DNA of 64,000 nt from Thiorhodospira sibirica ATCC 700588 (GTDB lineage Bacteria > Pseudomonadota > Gammaproteobacteria > Ectothiorhodospirales > Ectothiorhodospiraceae). The notes under the pieces are model-generated. The model saw nothing but the letters and a program-made list of their open reading frames with translations, was not told the origin of the DNA and made no database searches. The first letter of the stretch is position 1. Each line of letters begins with the position of its first letter. The position numbers and the translations under genes are program-made. Location: positions 2,599,011 to 2,663,010 of the forward strand of contig NZ_MU255056.1 in the NCBI RefSeq assembly GCF_000227725.2, given 5' to 3'. Positions 33,436 through 41,994 of the stretch are shown here, piece after piece.

Positions 33436-34860
33436 ATGCGCCTGCCGTCTTTTACCAAGGCACGGGTAGCCGTTGTCGGTGATGTCATGCTGGATCGCTA
33501 CTGGAGCGGGCTGGTTGCACGGATTTCGCCTGAGGCCCCGGTGCCGGTTGTACATATCCAGGACGTACACGATCACCTGGGGGGGGCGGCCAATGTCGCG
33601 CTGAACCTGGCCCAGCTGGGCGTGCAGGTGAGCCTAAGCGGTGTGATCGGTCGTGATGAGGCTGGCCACACGGTCACACAACTTCTGGCCCGACATGGCA
33701 TTAGCAATGCGCTGCTGACGCACCCCCAGCATCCCACCATCACCAAGCTGCGCATTCTCAGTCAGCATCAGCAACTGTTGCGCCTGGATTTTGAGCAGCC
33801 GCTGCGCGACTGGGACAGCCGCGCTTTAGAGGACACCCTCAGCGCCCGCCTGGCGACAGGGGTTGAGGTGTTGGTGTTATCGGATTATGCCAAAGGGACT
33901 CTGCAGGAGGTCTCACGACTGATTGCACTGGCAAGGGCGCGGGGGATTGCGGTGCTGGTAGACCCCAAAAGCCGGGATTTTTCGCGGTATCGTCAAGCCA
34001 CGCTGGTCACGCCCAACCGCGCCGAATTTGAGGCGGTGGTCGGTCACTGTGTCGATGAGCACAGCCTGAGTGAGCGCGGCGAGGCCCTGCGGGCAGCGAT
34101 GCACTGGCCTGCCTTGCTGATTACCCTGGGGGAGCGCGGCATGTTGCTCTTGCGCGAGCACCAGCCCCCCCTATGCCTGCCAACCCAGGCGCGTGAGGTC
34201 TTTGATGTCACGGGAGCGGGTGATACCGTGATTGCGGTACTTGCGGCCTGTCTGGCCTGTGGTGAAGATCTGGCGGATGGGGCACGGCTGGCCAATCTGG
34301 CCGCCGGGATTGTGGTTGGCAAGCTGGGCACCGCCGGGGTTTGTGTCGCTGAACTCCAGGCGGCTTTGCGGCCGCCGCCTGCCCCGCACTGCGGTATCCT
34401 GGATCAGGCCACCTTGCAAAGCACCGTTGCCGACGCAAAGGCACGCGGAGAGCGCATTGTGATGACTAACGGCTGCTTTGACATTTTACATGCCGGGCAT
34501 GTGCAGTATCTGCAGCAGGCTAAAGCCCTGGGGGATCGACTGGTGGTAGCGGTCAATGACGATGCCTCCGTGCAACGGCTCAAGGGGGCGACCCGGCCCG
34601 TGCATTCGCTGGCTCAACGCATGAGTATTCTATCCGCGCTGGCCTGCGTGGATTGGGTTACGGCATTTAGCGAAGACACGCCAGAGGCCCTGATCTGCGC
34701 GCTGTGTCCGGATGTCCTGGTCAAAGGCGGCGATTATCGGCCCGAGCACATCGCCGGCGGGGATTGCGTCCGCCGCCACGGCGGGCAAGTAATCGTGCTA
34801 GACTTTCTTCCCGGCCATTCCACCACTGCCTTGATTGATAAAATTCGCGGGCCCGCCTAA
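33436..34860 (+). CDS. hldE: Bifunctional heptose kinase / adenylyltransferase HldE
   Basis: 474 residues from the ATG at 33436. The N-terminal PfkB-type kinase (about 1-320) phosphorylates heptose-7-phosphate: GDVMLDRYWSG, DHLGGAANVALNLA, LVDPKSRDFSRYRQATLVTPNRAEF and DVTGAGDTVIAVLA (catalytic Asp). The C-terminal cytidylyltransferase-like domain (about 345-474) has TNGCFDILHAGHVQYL with HxGH and HSTTALIDKIR. It makes ADP-heptose for the LPS inner core. No good Shine-Dalgarno is seen. The terminator lies 40 bp upstream, so it needs its own promoter or read-through. Confidence 0.96.
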   Translation: MRLPSFTKARVAVVGDVMLDRYWSGLVARISPEAPVPVVHIQDVHDHLGGAANVALNLAQLGVQVSLSGVIGRDEAGHTVTQLLARHGISNALLTHPQHPTITKLRILSQHQQLLRLDFEQPLRDWDSRALEDTLSARLATGVEVLVLSDYAKGTLQEVSRLIALARARGIAVLVDPKSRDFSRYRQATLVTPNRAEFEAVVGHCVDEHSLSERGEALRAAMHWPALLITLGERGMLLLREHQPPLCLPTQAREVFDVTGAGDTVIAVLAACLACGEDLADGARLANLAAGIVVGKLGTAGVCVAELQAALRPPPAPHCGILDQATLQSTVADAKARGERIVMTNGCFDILHAGHVQYLQQAKALGDRLVVAVNDDASVQRLKGATRPVHSLAQRMSILSALACVDWVTAFSEDTPEALICALCPDVLVKGGDYRPEHIAGGDCVRRHGGQVIVLDFLPGHSTTALIDKIRGPA

Positions 34861-34902
34861 GCTCGGCCTGCTTTCCTAACCTTTGATGAGGGATTCCTGT
34901 TC

Positions 34903-35337
34903 ATGCGCCTCGTTTCTCTATTACTACTCGGTATGCTCGCCAGCGGGCTTTGGTTCAGTGGCTTTAGTACAGCACAGGCCGTAGAAGCGGCCACCTGCGA
35001 TTTACACCAAAGCGAATGCCGGGCACCGCTGCATACCGGCGAGGCTTTCGCGGTCCTATCCATCACCCCGCGCCCGATCAAAACCATGACCCGCCAGGAA
35101 ATCAGCGTACAGCTAGAGGGCATCAGCCTGTCAGCACTGCTTATCGACTTCTCCGGCGTGGAGATGTTCATGGGTCTAAACCAGACCCGCCTGCAAGCAG
35201 ATGCCGATGGTGTATTGCGCGGCTCGATCATCTTACCCGCCTGCATGAGCGCACAGATGACCTGGCAGGTCAAACTGTTCAGCGATACCGATAAAGCGCT
35301 GCTAACCGCCCCGTTTTTCTTCAAAACTGGACGATAG
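34903..35337 (+). CDS. Secreted hypothetical protein with Met/Cys pattern
   Basis: 144 residues with a signal peptide (hydrophobic 4-20, cleavage likely after AQA near 26). The mature part is small and beta-rich: Cys32, Cys39, Cys114 and the methionines in EMFMGLNQTRL (88, 90) and LPACMSAQMTW. The pattern MxMGxN followed by LP-C resembles YtkA/FixH-like periplasmic proteins, so metal binding is possible. I could not assign a family with certainty. It is 43 bp after hldE on the same strand. Confidence 0.7.
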   Translation: MRLVSLLLLGMLASGLWFSGFSTAQAVEAATCDLHQSECRAPLHTGEAFAVLSITPRPIKTMTRQEISVQLEGISLSALLIDFSGVEMFMGLNQTRLQADADGVLRGSIILPACMSAQMTWQVKLFSDTDKALLTAPFFFKTGR

Positions 35338-35346
35338 AACGACGTA

Positions 35347-35368
35347 GCGGCATCTTCACAGATGCCGC
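35347..35368. repeat. 9-bp hairpin related to repeat B, between convergent genes
   Basis: GCGGCATCT-TCAC-AGATGCCGC. It shares the GGCATC...GATGCC core of repeat B. It lies just after the stop of the secreted-protein gene and before the nuoD stop on the other strand, so it may act as a shared 3' end hairpin; there is no U-run. Confidence 0.5.
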
Positions 35369-35384
35369 ACCAGCTATGCAGGGA

Positions 35385-36602
35385 TTAGCGGTCGCATTCA
35401 CCGCCGATCATGTTGATCGAGCCGAAGGTGGCGACGATATCGGCGAGTTGGTAGCCTTCGAGCAGGCGGTGTAAGCCGCCCATGTGGACAAAGCTGGGGG
35501 CGCGGACATGCACTTTGTAGGGCGCGCCTTCGCCGGTGCTAATGAGGTAAAAACCCAGCTCGCCGTTGGGTGATTCATGGGCGCGATACACTTCGCCCGG
35601 CGGGACTTTGGGGCCTTCCATCACCAGTTTGAAGTGGTTGATCAGGGATTCGATTTCCTGATAGACGAGGGTTTTGGGCGGGAAGACGCAGCGCCGGTCA
35701 TCGACGTTGATCGGCCCTTCCGGGAGCAGGTCCATGAGCTGGCGGATCATATAGACTGATTCGTCCATTTCGCACATGCGCACATAGTAGCGGTCGTAGT
35801 TATCCCCTTTAATACCTACCGGCACCTCAAACTCCAGCTCGCTGTAGGCCAGATAAGGCGTGTCTTTACGCAGATCCAGGGCGGCCCCGGTGGAGCGCAG
35901 GATCGGGCCGGTATAGCCCCAGTGAATGGCCTCTTGCGTGCTGAGCACGCCGATATTGCGCATCCGGTCGATGAAGATGCGGTTGCGATCGACCAGTGTA
36001 TGTACCCGGCCCACAAAGGTTTCGTATTCCTTGAGAATTTCATCCAAGCGGCTGAGCCAGCCTGTGGGCAGGTCACAGGCCAGCCCGCCGATACGGCCAA
36101 AGCTGTGGGTGATGCGCGCCCCAGTGAGATCCGCCATGTGTTCATAGATGTAATCGCGGATGGTCATCAGGTATAAAAAGGCGGTCATCGCGCCGAGTTC
36201 CATGAGACCGGCGGCGGTGCAGGTGAGATGATCGGCGATGCGCGAATATTCTGACAGGAGGGTGCGCAGATAGCGGCAACGCGGGGTGATCTCGATATCC
36301 ATCAAGGTCTCAACCGCATCGCAGTAGGCGAAGTTGTTGATCATGGCTGAACAGTAGTTCAGCCGATCCGTATAGGGGATGAGATTATGCCAGGTGTGAT
36401 CTTCGCACTCTTTTTCAAAGCCGCGATGCAGATAGCCGCAATGCACATCCGCGCCCACCACTTTTTCACCCAACAAGCGGGTAAAGATCTGGATGGTGCC
36501 GTGCATGGCCGGATGTGACGGCCCCAGGCTGAGGATAACCTCGCCATCCTGGGGCGCGGCGTTAAGGGGGCTTGGCGGTATGCTGGAGGGATGCTGTGGC
36601 AT
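35385..36602 (-). CDS. nuoD: NADH-quinone oxidoreductase subunit D, stand-alone
   Basis: 405 residues, full length. It forms part of the quinone-binding cavity of complex I. Typical blocks: LGPSHPAMHGTIQIFTRLLGE, HCGYLHRGFEKECEDHTWHNLIPYTDRLNY, ARITHSFGRIGGLACDLP, ESPNGELGFYLISTGEGAPYKVHVRAPSF and the C-terminal FGSINMIGGECDR. No other nuo gene is in the window; the neighbours are zapD and a secreted protein gene. Either the nuo operon is split or this is a second nuoD-like gene. Confidence 0.92.
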   Translation of the reverse strand: MPQHPSSIPPSPLNAAPQDGEVILSLGPSHPAMHGTIQIFTRLLGEKVVGADVHCGYLHRGFEKECEDHTWHNLIPYTDRLNYCSAMINNFAYCDAVETLMDIEITPRCRYLRTLLSEYSRIADHLTCTAAGLMELGAMTAFLYLMTIRDYIYEHMADLTGARITHSFGRIGGLACDLPTGWLSRLDEILKEYETFVGRVHTLVDRNRIFIDRMRNIGVLSTQEAIHWGYTGPILRSTGAALDLRKDTPYLAYSELEFEVPVGIKGDNYDRYYVRMCEMDESVYMIRQLMDLLPEGPINVDDRRCVFPPKTLVYQEIESLINHFKLVMEGPKVPPGEVYRAHESPNGELGFYLISTGEGAPYKVHVRAPSFVHMGGLHRLLEGYQLADIVATFGSINMIGGECDR

Positions 36603-36627
36603 AGGCGATCAATGCAATCCTGAGCCG

Positions 36628-37416
36628 TTAAAGGGCGCAGCAGGTCAGTTGAAATTCCAGGTCACGCCCGTTACCACATTGCTGCGGGCGTCCGAGCATA
36701 TCGCCGGGTTCGAGAAAGCGGATGGAGAAGCGTTGCCGCCCGGCGCTGATTTCTGGATAGCAGGGAAAATCAAACGGCAAGATCACGCGCAGCATCTGCC
36801 AGGGAACGGTGTTATCGAGGGCCTGCTCAAAAAAACCTTGCACGGCAGTGACGCGACGCGGCTGGATGCTATTGCGAATCAGATCCAGAATCAGCACGAT
36901 GGGTTCATGAATATCATAAAACGGTGCAGACCATTGACAGAGCAGCTCATGGCGCTGGGTTTGCGAGCGGGTCAACCAGTAATGATAGGCGGGCAGGTCA
37001 AAATCACAGGTGCCTCCGGGAATGGAGGTCCGCTTGCGAATGCTGTTAAACAACTCGTTGTTTTTAACGTACTGATCCAGCTGACCATTGATGGTGTGGA
37101 TTTTTTCAATGAACAGGCGCTGACGATCCATGACTTCATGCAGCCGTTCCTGATCGACGGTAGGCTCCTCGGCCAGCCGCCCGAGATTGGCAATCTGGCG
37201 CTCCAGCTCTTTCATCAATTCGCGCTTCAAATCGATGCGATTGGTCAGATTGACCATCTCAATCAAGGTGCTCAGCGCCATGTGAGTGTCGATGCTGGTG
37301 TCTTTTTCCAGGCTGTGGTGAAAGCGCTGCGTGAGTTCTTCCACGCGCATAAACAATCGCATGCGCTCGTTGAGGGGTTGTTCGTAGACGACAAAGTCAT
37401 TCACAGGCGAAACCAT
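36628..37416 (-). CDS. zapD: Cell division protein ZapD
   Basis: 262 residues from the ATG at 37414-37416; the frame opens 20 codons earlier, but homologues start close to VYEQPLNERMRLFMRVEEL. ZapD bundles FtsZ filaments at mid-cell. RERQIANLGRLAEE-type helical region (LMKELERQIANLG), WLTRSQTQRHELLCQW and the beta-domain segments RVILPFDFPCYPEISAGRQRFSIRFLEP are diagnostic. It follows coaE and pilD as in most gammaproteobacteria. Confidence 0.94.
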   Translation of the reverse strand: MVSPVNDFVVYEQPLNERMRLFMRVEELTQRFHHSLEKDTSIDTHMALSTLIEMVNLTNRIDLKRELMKELERQIANLGRLAEEPTVDQERLHEVMDRQRLFIEKIHTINGQLDQYVKNNELFNSIRKRTSIPGGTCDFDLPAYHYWLTRSQTQRHELLCQWSAPFYDIHEPIVLILDLIRNSIQPRRVTAVQGFFEQALDNTVPWQMLRVILPFDFPCYPEISAGRQRFSIRFLEPGDMLGRPQQCGNGRDLEFQLTCCAL

Positions 37417-37601
37417 GGGTAAGTTGTGAATCGAGTAGTCGCTATTGTCTACTGTTAGGGCGAAATTGACAAACATTAGGATGTTTCCGGGTAAAACTTA
37501 GGCAAAGCGTGTCACCATCATCGCATCGTTAAAAGCATCCGCAACCGTATCAGCGCCGCTCACCTGTAAAAAGCACGGCCAGCGCTTTATCAGGCGGGGC
37601 C

Positions 37602-38306
37602 TCATGAGGAAGCCTTTTGTAAGGAGAATGGCGGTCTTTTAGGCCGGGAAGACAATGGGCGGCGGGCCAGATCAAGATAATGCCGATGCAGTGGACGGAC
37701 TTGGTATTGCAGGCTCTGGGGCGTATGTTCATAGCCATTATCAATCAAATCGTGGGCACTGCACAGGCGTTGCATACGGGTACTTTGGGCATTGAGCATG
37801 TGCTGCACCTGTTCGGCAGAAAGCCCATCGCGAGCCATCACGCGCTCACGCTGCAAAATTTTCGGGCAGTCCACGACCAGGATGCGGTCAACCAGATCCT
37901 GCCATCCGGATTCGACCAGCAAGGGGATGACCATCATGACATACCGGCTGCGCGATTGCGCACGCAGCGCCTGCATGCGCTCGCGGATCAATGGATGCAT
38001 TAGTTCATTGAGTGCCTCGCGGGCCTTGGCATCGGCAAAGATGCGGGCGCGCAAGGCGGCCCGATTGAGCTGGCCATCCGCCTGTAGAATCACCCGGCCA
38101 AACAGCAGGGTAATGTGGGCTAAGGCGGGTGAGCCGGGCGTGACCAGTTCACGCGCCACCACATCGGCATCAATGATTTCGGCACCCAACTCGGCAAAAA
38201 GCCGGGCAACCGTCGATTTGCCACTGCCAATCCCACCGGTCAGGCCCACGCAGAAGGGTAATAAGGGCGGTGGCCGCTTCAATAATACGGGCAGTGGTGT
38301 GTTCAA
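37602..38306 (-). CDS. coaE: Dephospho-CoA kinase
   Basis: 234 residues starting at a TTG (38304-38306) whose TTGA overlaps the pilD stop, the analogue of an ATGA overlap; there is no ATG before the P-loop. It phosphorylates dephospho-CoA in the last step of CoA synthesis. GLTGGIGSGKST is at 21-32, then EIIDADVVARELV, LNRAALRARIFAD, HPLIRERM and PLLVESGWQDLVDRILVVDCP. The C-terminus is basic and not conserved. Confidence 0.95.
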   Translation of the reverse strand: MNTPLPVLLKRPPPLLPFCVGLTGGIGSGKSTVARLFAELGAEIIDADVVARELVTPGSPALAHITLLFGRVILQADGQLNRAALRARIFADAKAREALNELMHPLIRERMQALRAQSRSRYVMMVIPLLVESGWQDLVDRILVVDCPKILQRERVMARDGLSAEQVQHMLNAQSTRMQRLCSAHDLIDNGYEHTPQSLQYQVRPLHRHYLDLARRPLSSRPKRPPFSLQKASS

Positions 38307-39190
38307 AATGCGCTACGCAGATAAAGCTGCATGATGTCTTCTCCCCACAGCAAGGCAATCCAGCCCGCAGCGGCCAGATAGGGACCAAAGGGCAGAGGAA
38401 TATTGCGATCCCGCCCGCGCAGCAGGATCAAGGTCAAGCCCACGAGGGCGCCGGTGAAGGCCGAGAGCAAAATGATCAAGGGCAGCATCTGCCAGCCCAG
38501 CCAGGCCCCCAGCAGGGCAAACAGCTTGAAATCGCCAAAGCCCATGCCTTCCTTGCCGGTCAACAGCCGAAATGCCTGATACACCAGCCACAGGCTCATA
38601 TACCCTGCGACCGCTCCCAACAGACTGCTGGTGGCATCGGTAAACAGCCCCGATAAATTCAGCACCAGACCCAGCCACAAAATGGGCAGGGTGATCACAT
38701 CCGGCAATAAGGTGGTACGCAGATCAATCACCGCCAGGGCCAGCAAGGCCCAGGTCAGCACCAGCGCCGCCAGCGCCTCCCAGGACAGCCCGAAATACCA
38801 GACCACGACCATTGATAACCCGGCGCTGGCGAGTTCAACCAGCGGATATTGCCAGGAGATCCGGGTGCCACAGGCACGACAGCGGCCACGCAAAAACAGA
38901 TAGCTGAGCAGCGGGATATTTTCCAGGGCGCTGATCTGATGATTGCAGTGCGGACAAGCCGAGCGCGGCACGATGAGATTATACGGCGTCGAGGCAGGCG
39001 GCTCGCCAGGCGGCGGGCCTTGGCTGGCCTCAAAGTAGCCATAGGCGTCCTGCGCCCATTGGCGTTCGAGCATGATGGGCAGGCGGTGAATCACCACGTT
39101 TAAAAAGCTGCCGATGACCAGACCCACAAGCCCGGTCAATAGCAGCAGCCAGAAAAGATCCTCCGCCAGGAAGGTTAAAATATCGCTCAT
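38303..39190 (-). CDS. pilD: Type IV prepilin peptidase / N-methyltransferase PilD
   Basis: 295 residues from the ATG at 39188-39190. It cleaves and N-methylates type IV pilin and pseudopilin precursors at the inner membrane. The zinc-binding CPHC and CRAC pairs (Cys79, 82, 104, 107) and the catalytic aspartates Asp156 (AVIDLRT) and Asp220 (GMGFGDFKL) are intact. Seven to eight hydrophobic helices are seen. pilB and pilC, often upstream, are absent here. Confidence 0.95.
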   Translation of the reverse strand: MSDILTFLAEDLFWLLLLTGLVGLVIGSFLNVVIHRLPIMLERQWAQDAYGYFEASQGPPPGEPPASTPYNLIVPRSACPHCNHQISALENIPLLSYLFLRGRCRACGTRISWQYPLVELASAGLSMVVVWYFGLSWEALAALVLTWALLALAVIDLRTTLLPDVITLPILWLGLVLNLSGLFTDATSSLLGAVAGYMSLWLVYQAFRLLTGKEGMGFGDFKLFALLGAWLGWQMLPLIILLSAFTGALVGLTLILLRGRDRNIPLPFGPYLAAAGWIALLWGEDIMQLYLRSAF

Positions 39191-39287
39191 CAGTAGGGGT
39201 ATCCGTTTCGACATCTGCAGGCTTGCTGTCCGCAACGACAGCAAGCATCTGTGCAGATTATAGCGTATCGCAGAACCTGGCCGGTAC

Positions 39288-40760
39288 CTAACGCGGCGGC
39301 TTGGCCGCGTTTAGGCGTGCTTCCAGCAGCTGCATGGTGCCCACGCTGGCCAGTCCGCTAATCATGATACTCATAAACAACCCGCTCCACGCCTGTTCCA
39401 GCAAGATAAAGCCGATCAGCGCCACCGCCAAAACCAGCTCCGGCACGCCTTTCCAGGGGTATCTGGCTTTGGCATGAGTGCCTTGCATCAGACCCTTGGG
39501 CGTGCGGACAAACTCACTTTGCCGTCCGATCAGGGCCTCAAGCACAGCGCGGGCATTCGATAACACCAAGCCACTGGTAAACATCAAGGACAGGGCAATC
39601 AGCACAAGGGGATGGGGTTCATGCGGCTCAGCGGGATCAGTGCGCCAGCGCTGGCCGGTGATTAAAAAACCGATGGTTCCGGCAAAACCCAGCACCGTCG
39701 CCAGAACGCCCAGAATCATCAATGCCGGATGCAACGCGATCTCTGCGGCCAGTAAGGGCAAACTCAACAGCAAGCACACCAACCCCAAGGGGAAAAACAG
39801 GCTTTGCCCCATCTGCAGACTGACCGCCAGCTTGTGCCATCCCGGCCATGCACTGCGCCAGATGGTTGGCGAGAGTTTCAGGGTGCATTGGGCAAAGCCC
39901 TTGGTCCAGCGGGCCTGTTGGGTACGCCATGCTTGGGCAGACGTCGGCAATTCACCCGGTACGCCCAGATCATGAAGGAATGCCGCCCGCCACCCGGCAA
40001 GATGCACCCGCATACTCAGATCCAGATCCTCGGAGAGGGTATCGCCTTGCCAGCCGCCTGCTGAATCAATGGCGCTACAGCGCCACATGCCACAGGTTCC
40101 ATTGAAGGCCAAAGGCAAGCCGAGACGGGCACGGGTTTCCTGCTCCACGCGAAAATGCCCATCCAGCAACATCGCCTGCACCCGGGTCAAGAGGTTTTGT
40201 CGGCGGTTTGCATGGACCCAGCGACCCTGCACGAAAGCCAGGGCATGATCTGCCTCCAGTAAAGCCACCGTGCGGCGCAAAAAATCACGCGGCGGCATAA
40301 AATCTGCGTCAAACATGGCGACATACGGCACCTGTGGCAGTCGCTTCAAGCCCTCCGCCAAGGCCCCGGCTTTATAGGCATGGCGCTTTGTGCGGTGCAG
40401 CAATTCTACCTGCAAGCCCTGTGCTTTCGCCCACGCCACCGCCTGCTGACTGTGTATCAGCGAGCCGTCGGTGCTGTCATCAAGTATCTGGATATACAGC
40501 CTGTCGCGTGGCCAATCCAGTTGAGCCGTAGCCTCAAGCAAGCGTTGTGCAAGATCGCCCTCGTTATACAACGGCAATTGCACCAGTACCGCAGGCAATG
40601 CCGCCTCAGACAGGGATCGGGTGGGATAAACCCGCGTTGGAGCAACATGCCGCGCAATCGCCAAAAACAGCAGATTGCCAGACATCAACATCAGGCATAC
40701 CAGCGCCACGCCTAAAAGAATTTGCAGCAGCGCATATACGTCAGTCAATGACATCAACAT
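39288..40760 (-). CDS. GT2 processive-type glycosyltransferase (cellulose/mannan-synthase-like)
   Basis: 490 residues. Membrane helix at about 10-35, then a cytoplasmic GT-A domain with VLVQLPLYNEGDLAQRLLEA, IQILDDSTDGS, VAMFDADFMPP, TLSEDLDLSMRVH and QQARWTKGFAQC (the D, DxD, ED and QxxRW set of processive beta-glycosyltransferases). Four or five C-terminal membrane helices follow. The closest general type is CslA/beta-mannan synthase-like. Product unknown; no cyclic-di-GMP PilZ domain is attached. Confidence 0.88.
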   Translation of the reverse strand: MLMSLTDVYALLQILLGVALVCLMLMSGNLLFLAIARHVAPTRVYPTRSLSEAALPAVLVQLPLYNEGDLAQRLLEATAQLDWPRDRLYIQILDDSTDGSLIHSQQAVAWAKAQGLQVELLHRTKRHAYKAGALAEGLKRLPQVPYVAMFDADFMPPRDFLRRTVALLEADHALAFVQGRWVHANRRQNLLTRVQAMLLDGHFRVEQETRARLGLPLAFNGTCGMWRCSAIDSAGGWQGDTLSEDLDLSMRVHLAGWRAAFLHDLGVPGELPTSAQAWRTQQARWTKGFAQCTLKLSPTIWRSAWPGWHKLAVSLQMGQSLFFPLGLVCLLLSLPLLAAEIALHPALMILGVLATVLGFAGTIGFLITGQRWRTDPAEPHEPHPLVLIALSLMFTSGLVLSNARAVLEALIGRQSEFVRTPKGLMQGTHAKARYPWKGVPELVLAVALIGFILLEQAWSGLFMSIMISGLASVGTMQLLEARLNAAKPPR

Positions 40761-41189
40761 AATCTTTGCCAGTTGCCTCGTAAAAACAGGGAAATGGGGG
40801 GGATGAAACCGTTGGGTATGCGATGGCCTGAAGACAGTGCGACATCAAGCCAAGGGCAGATAACCGCGAAGACATGGCCTTGAGTGTCTGGATGACCGAA
40901 CCAGCCACCCGCCTTAAGCTTTGACAATACGGCGCAAACCTGCGCCGTTTGCCGCTTAAACGGCGTTGGCCCGCTGCACCGATGACCACATCCACGCTTG
41001 GATCAGCGTGGCTAGTTTGACATGCTTTGCGTGAAAAGTGCGTGGCGCTCACAGGTATTTTTTATCTGTTGTGCAGATCTCCGGATTCTAGCATCTGGGC
41101 CGCTTGATCAGGTGGTTTTTAAAGGCCAAGATGTGTCAATATCAGGCTGCAAGCCCTACACTGATGACTGACCCGATAAGGAGGATAAC
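40761..41189. other. Intergenic region between GT2 gene and soxY, with two competing hairpins
   Basis: 430 bp without a convincing gene (a 103-codon minus-strand frame has no family-like content). At 40930-40965 two stems share the segment CGCCGTTT: CGGCGCA/TGCGCCG and CGCCGTTT/AAACGGCG, so only one can form at a time. A third stem CCACGCT/AGCGTGG lies near 40992. No promoter for soxY could be placed with confidence. Confidence 0.45.
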
Positions 41190-41657
41190 GTGATCAAAAA
41201 ACGTCGTATGGTTTTAAAAGGTACTCTGGCAGCCACTGCCGTGGGTGTTAGCGCGGGCACGGGCCTGTTGAGTGCCACCGCCCATGCCGCCCGGCCAGAT
41301 AGCGCCTTTGCCAGCAGTTCATTTAATAGTGCGTTGCGGGCGGTTGCGGGAACCGAAAACCCCCTGGATGGTGATATTGCGCTGGACGCCCCACAGGTTG
41401 CGCAAAACCCTTCTTCAGTATTGATTACCATTGAAAGCACGATCAGTGGGGTGCGTGAGATTGCCTTGCTGGTAGCCCAGGGCAATGCCAGCCCGCTGAA
41501 TGGGACCTATGTGCTAGGCCCCAATACCTTGCCCTATGTGGCTACCCGCATCAAAATGGCGGAAAGCAGCGACGTGGTGGCGGTGGTCAAAACCCGCGAT
41601 CAGGCCTACAGCACCCGTACCCAGGTACTGGTGCCCGAAGGCGACGGCTGCGTATAA
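41190..41657 (+). CDS. soxY: Thiosulfate-oxidation carrier protein SoxY
   Basis: 155 residues from a GTG with a strong AAGGAGG 7 nt upstream. A twin-arginine leader (KKRRMVLKG at 3-11) exports it to the periplasm with SoxZ. The mature part has NPLDGDIALDAPQVAQNPSSVLITIES and PPNTLPYVATRIKMAESSDVVAVVKT-type SoxY blocks. The carrier cysteine is Cys154, in the C-terminal GDGCV. The usual terminus is GGCGG, so the swinging arm is altered. soxZ follows; soxXAB and soxCD are not in the window. Confidence 0.9.
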   Translation: MIKKRRMVLKGTLAATAVGVSAGTGLLSATAHAARPDSAFASSSFNSALRAVAGTENPLDGDIALDAPQVAQNPSSVLITIESTISGVREIALLVAQGNASPLNGTYVLGPNTLPYVATRIKMAESSDVVAVVKTRDQAYSTRTQVLVPEGDGCV

Positions 41658-41685
41658 GTACATCAGGCTCTGAGGAGAATTTTTT

Positions 41686-41994
41686 ATGTCCACCATTCGA
41701 GTTCGGGCGCAGATCAGCGAAGGCATTACCACGGTGCGGGCGCTCATCAGTCATCCCATGGAAAGCGGCAGACGGCGCGATGAACAGGGCCAGCTGGTTC
41801 CTGCACATTACATCACGGAAGTTAATGCCACAGTCAACGGTGAGCACGTCATCACCGCGTATTGGGGGCCAGCCGTGGCGCGAGATCCGCATCTTTCATT
41901 TAAATTCAGCGGTGCCAAAGCGGGGGATCAGCTGAACATTCGCTGGCAAGATAACCGGGGTCAACAGGACAGCGCAGAGACCACGATCAGCTGA
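41686..41994 (+). CDS. soxZ: Thiosulfate-oxidation protein SoxZ
   Basis: 102 residues. IRVRAQISEGITTVRALISHPMESGRRRDEQGQLVPAHYI is the SoxZ start, and the second half has the fold that pairs with SoxY and holds the substrate carrier. No signal peptide, as usual: it is exported bound to SoxY. It lies 28 bp after soxY and its stop overlaps the holA stop (convergent) by 8 bp. Confidence 0.93.
   Translation: MSTIRVRAQISEGITTVRALISHPMESGRRRDEQGQLVPAHYITEVNATVNGEHVITAYWGPAVARDPHLSFKFSGAKAGDQLNIRWQDNRGQQDSAETTIS

Noticed and set aside
36493-37422. 309-codon plus-strand frame across nuoD and zapD
   Set aside because: Crosses the boundary of two real minus-strand genes and has no family-like segment.
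40741-41052. 103-codon minus-strand frame upstream of the GT2 gene
   Set aside because: Crosses several hairpins, overlaps the GT2 start and lacks protein-like character.
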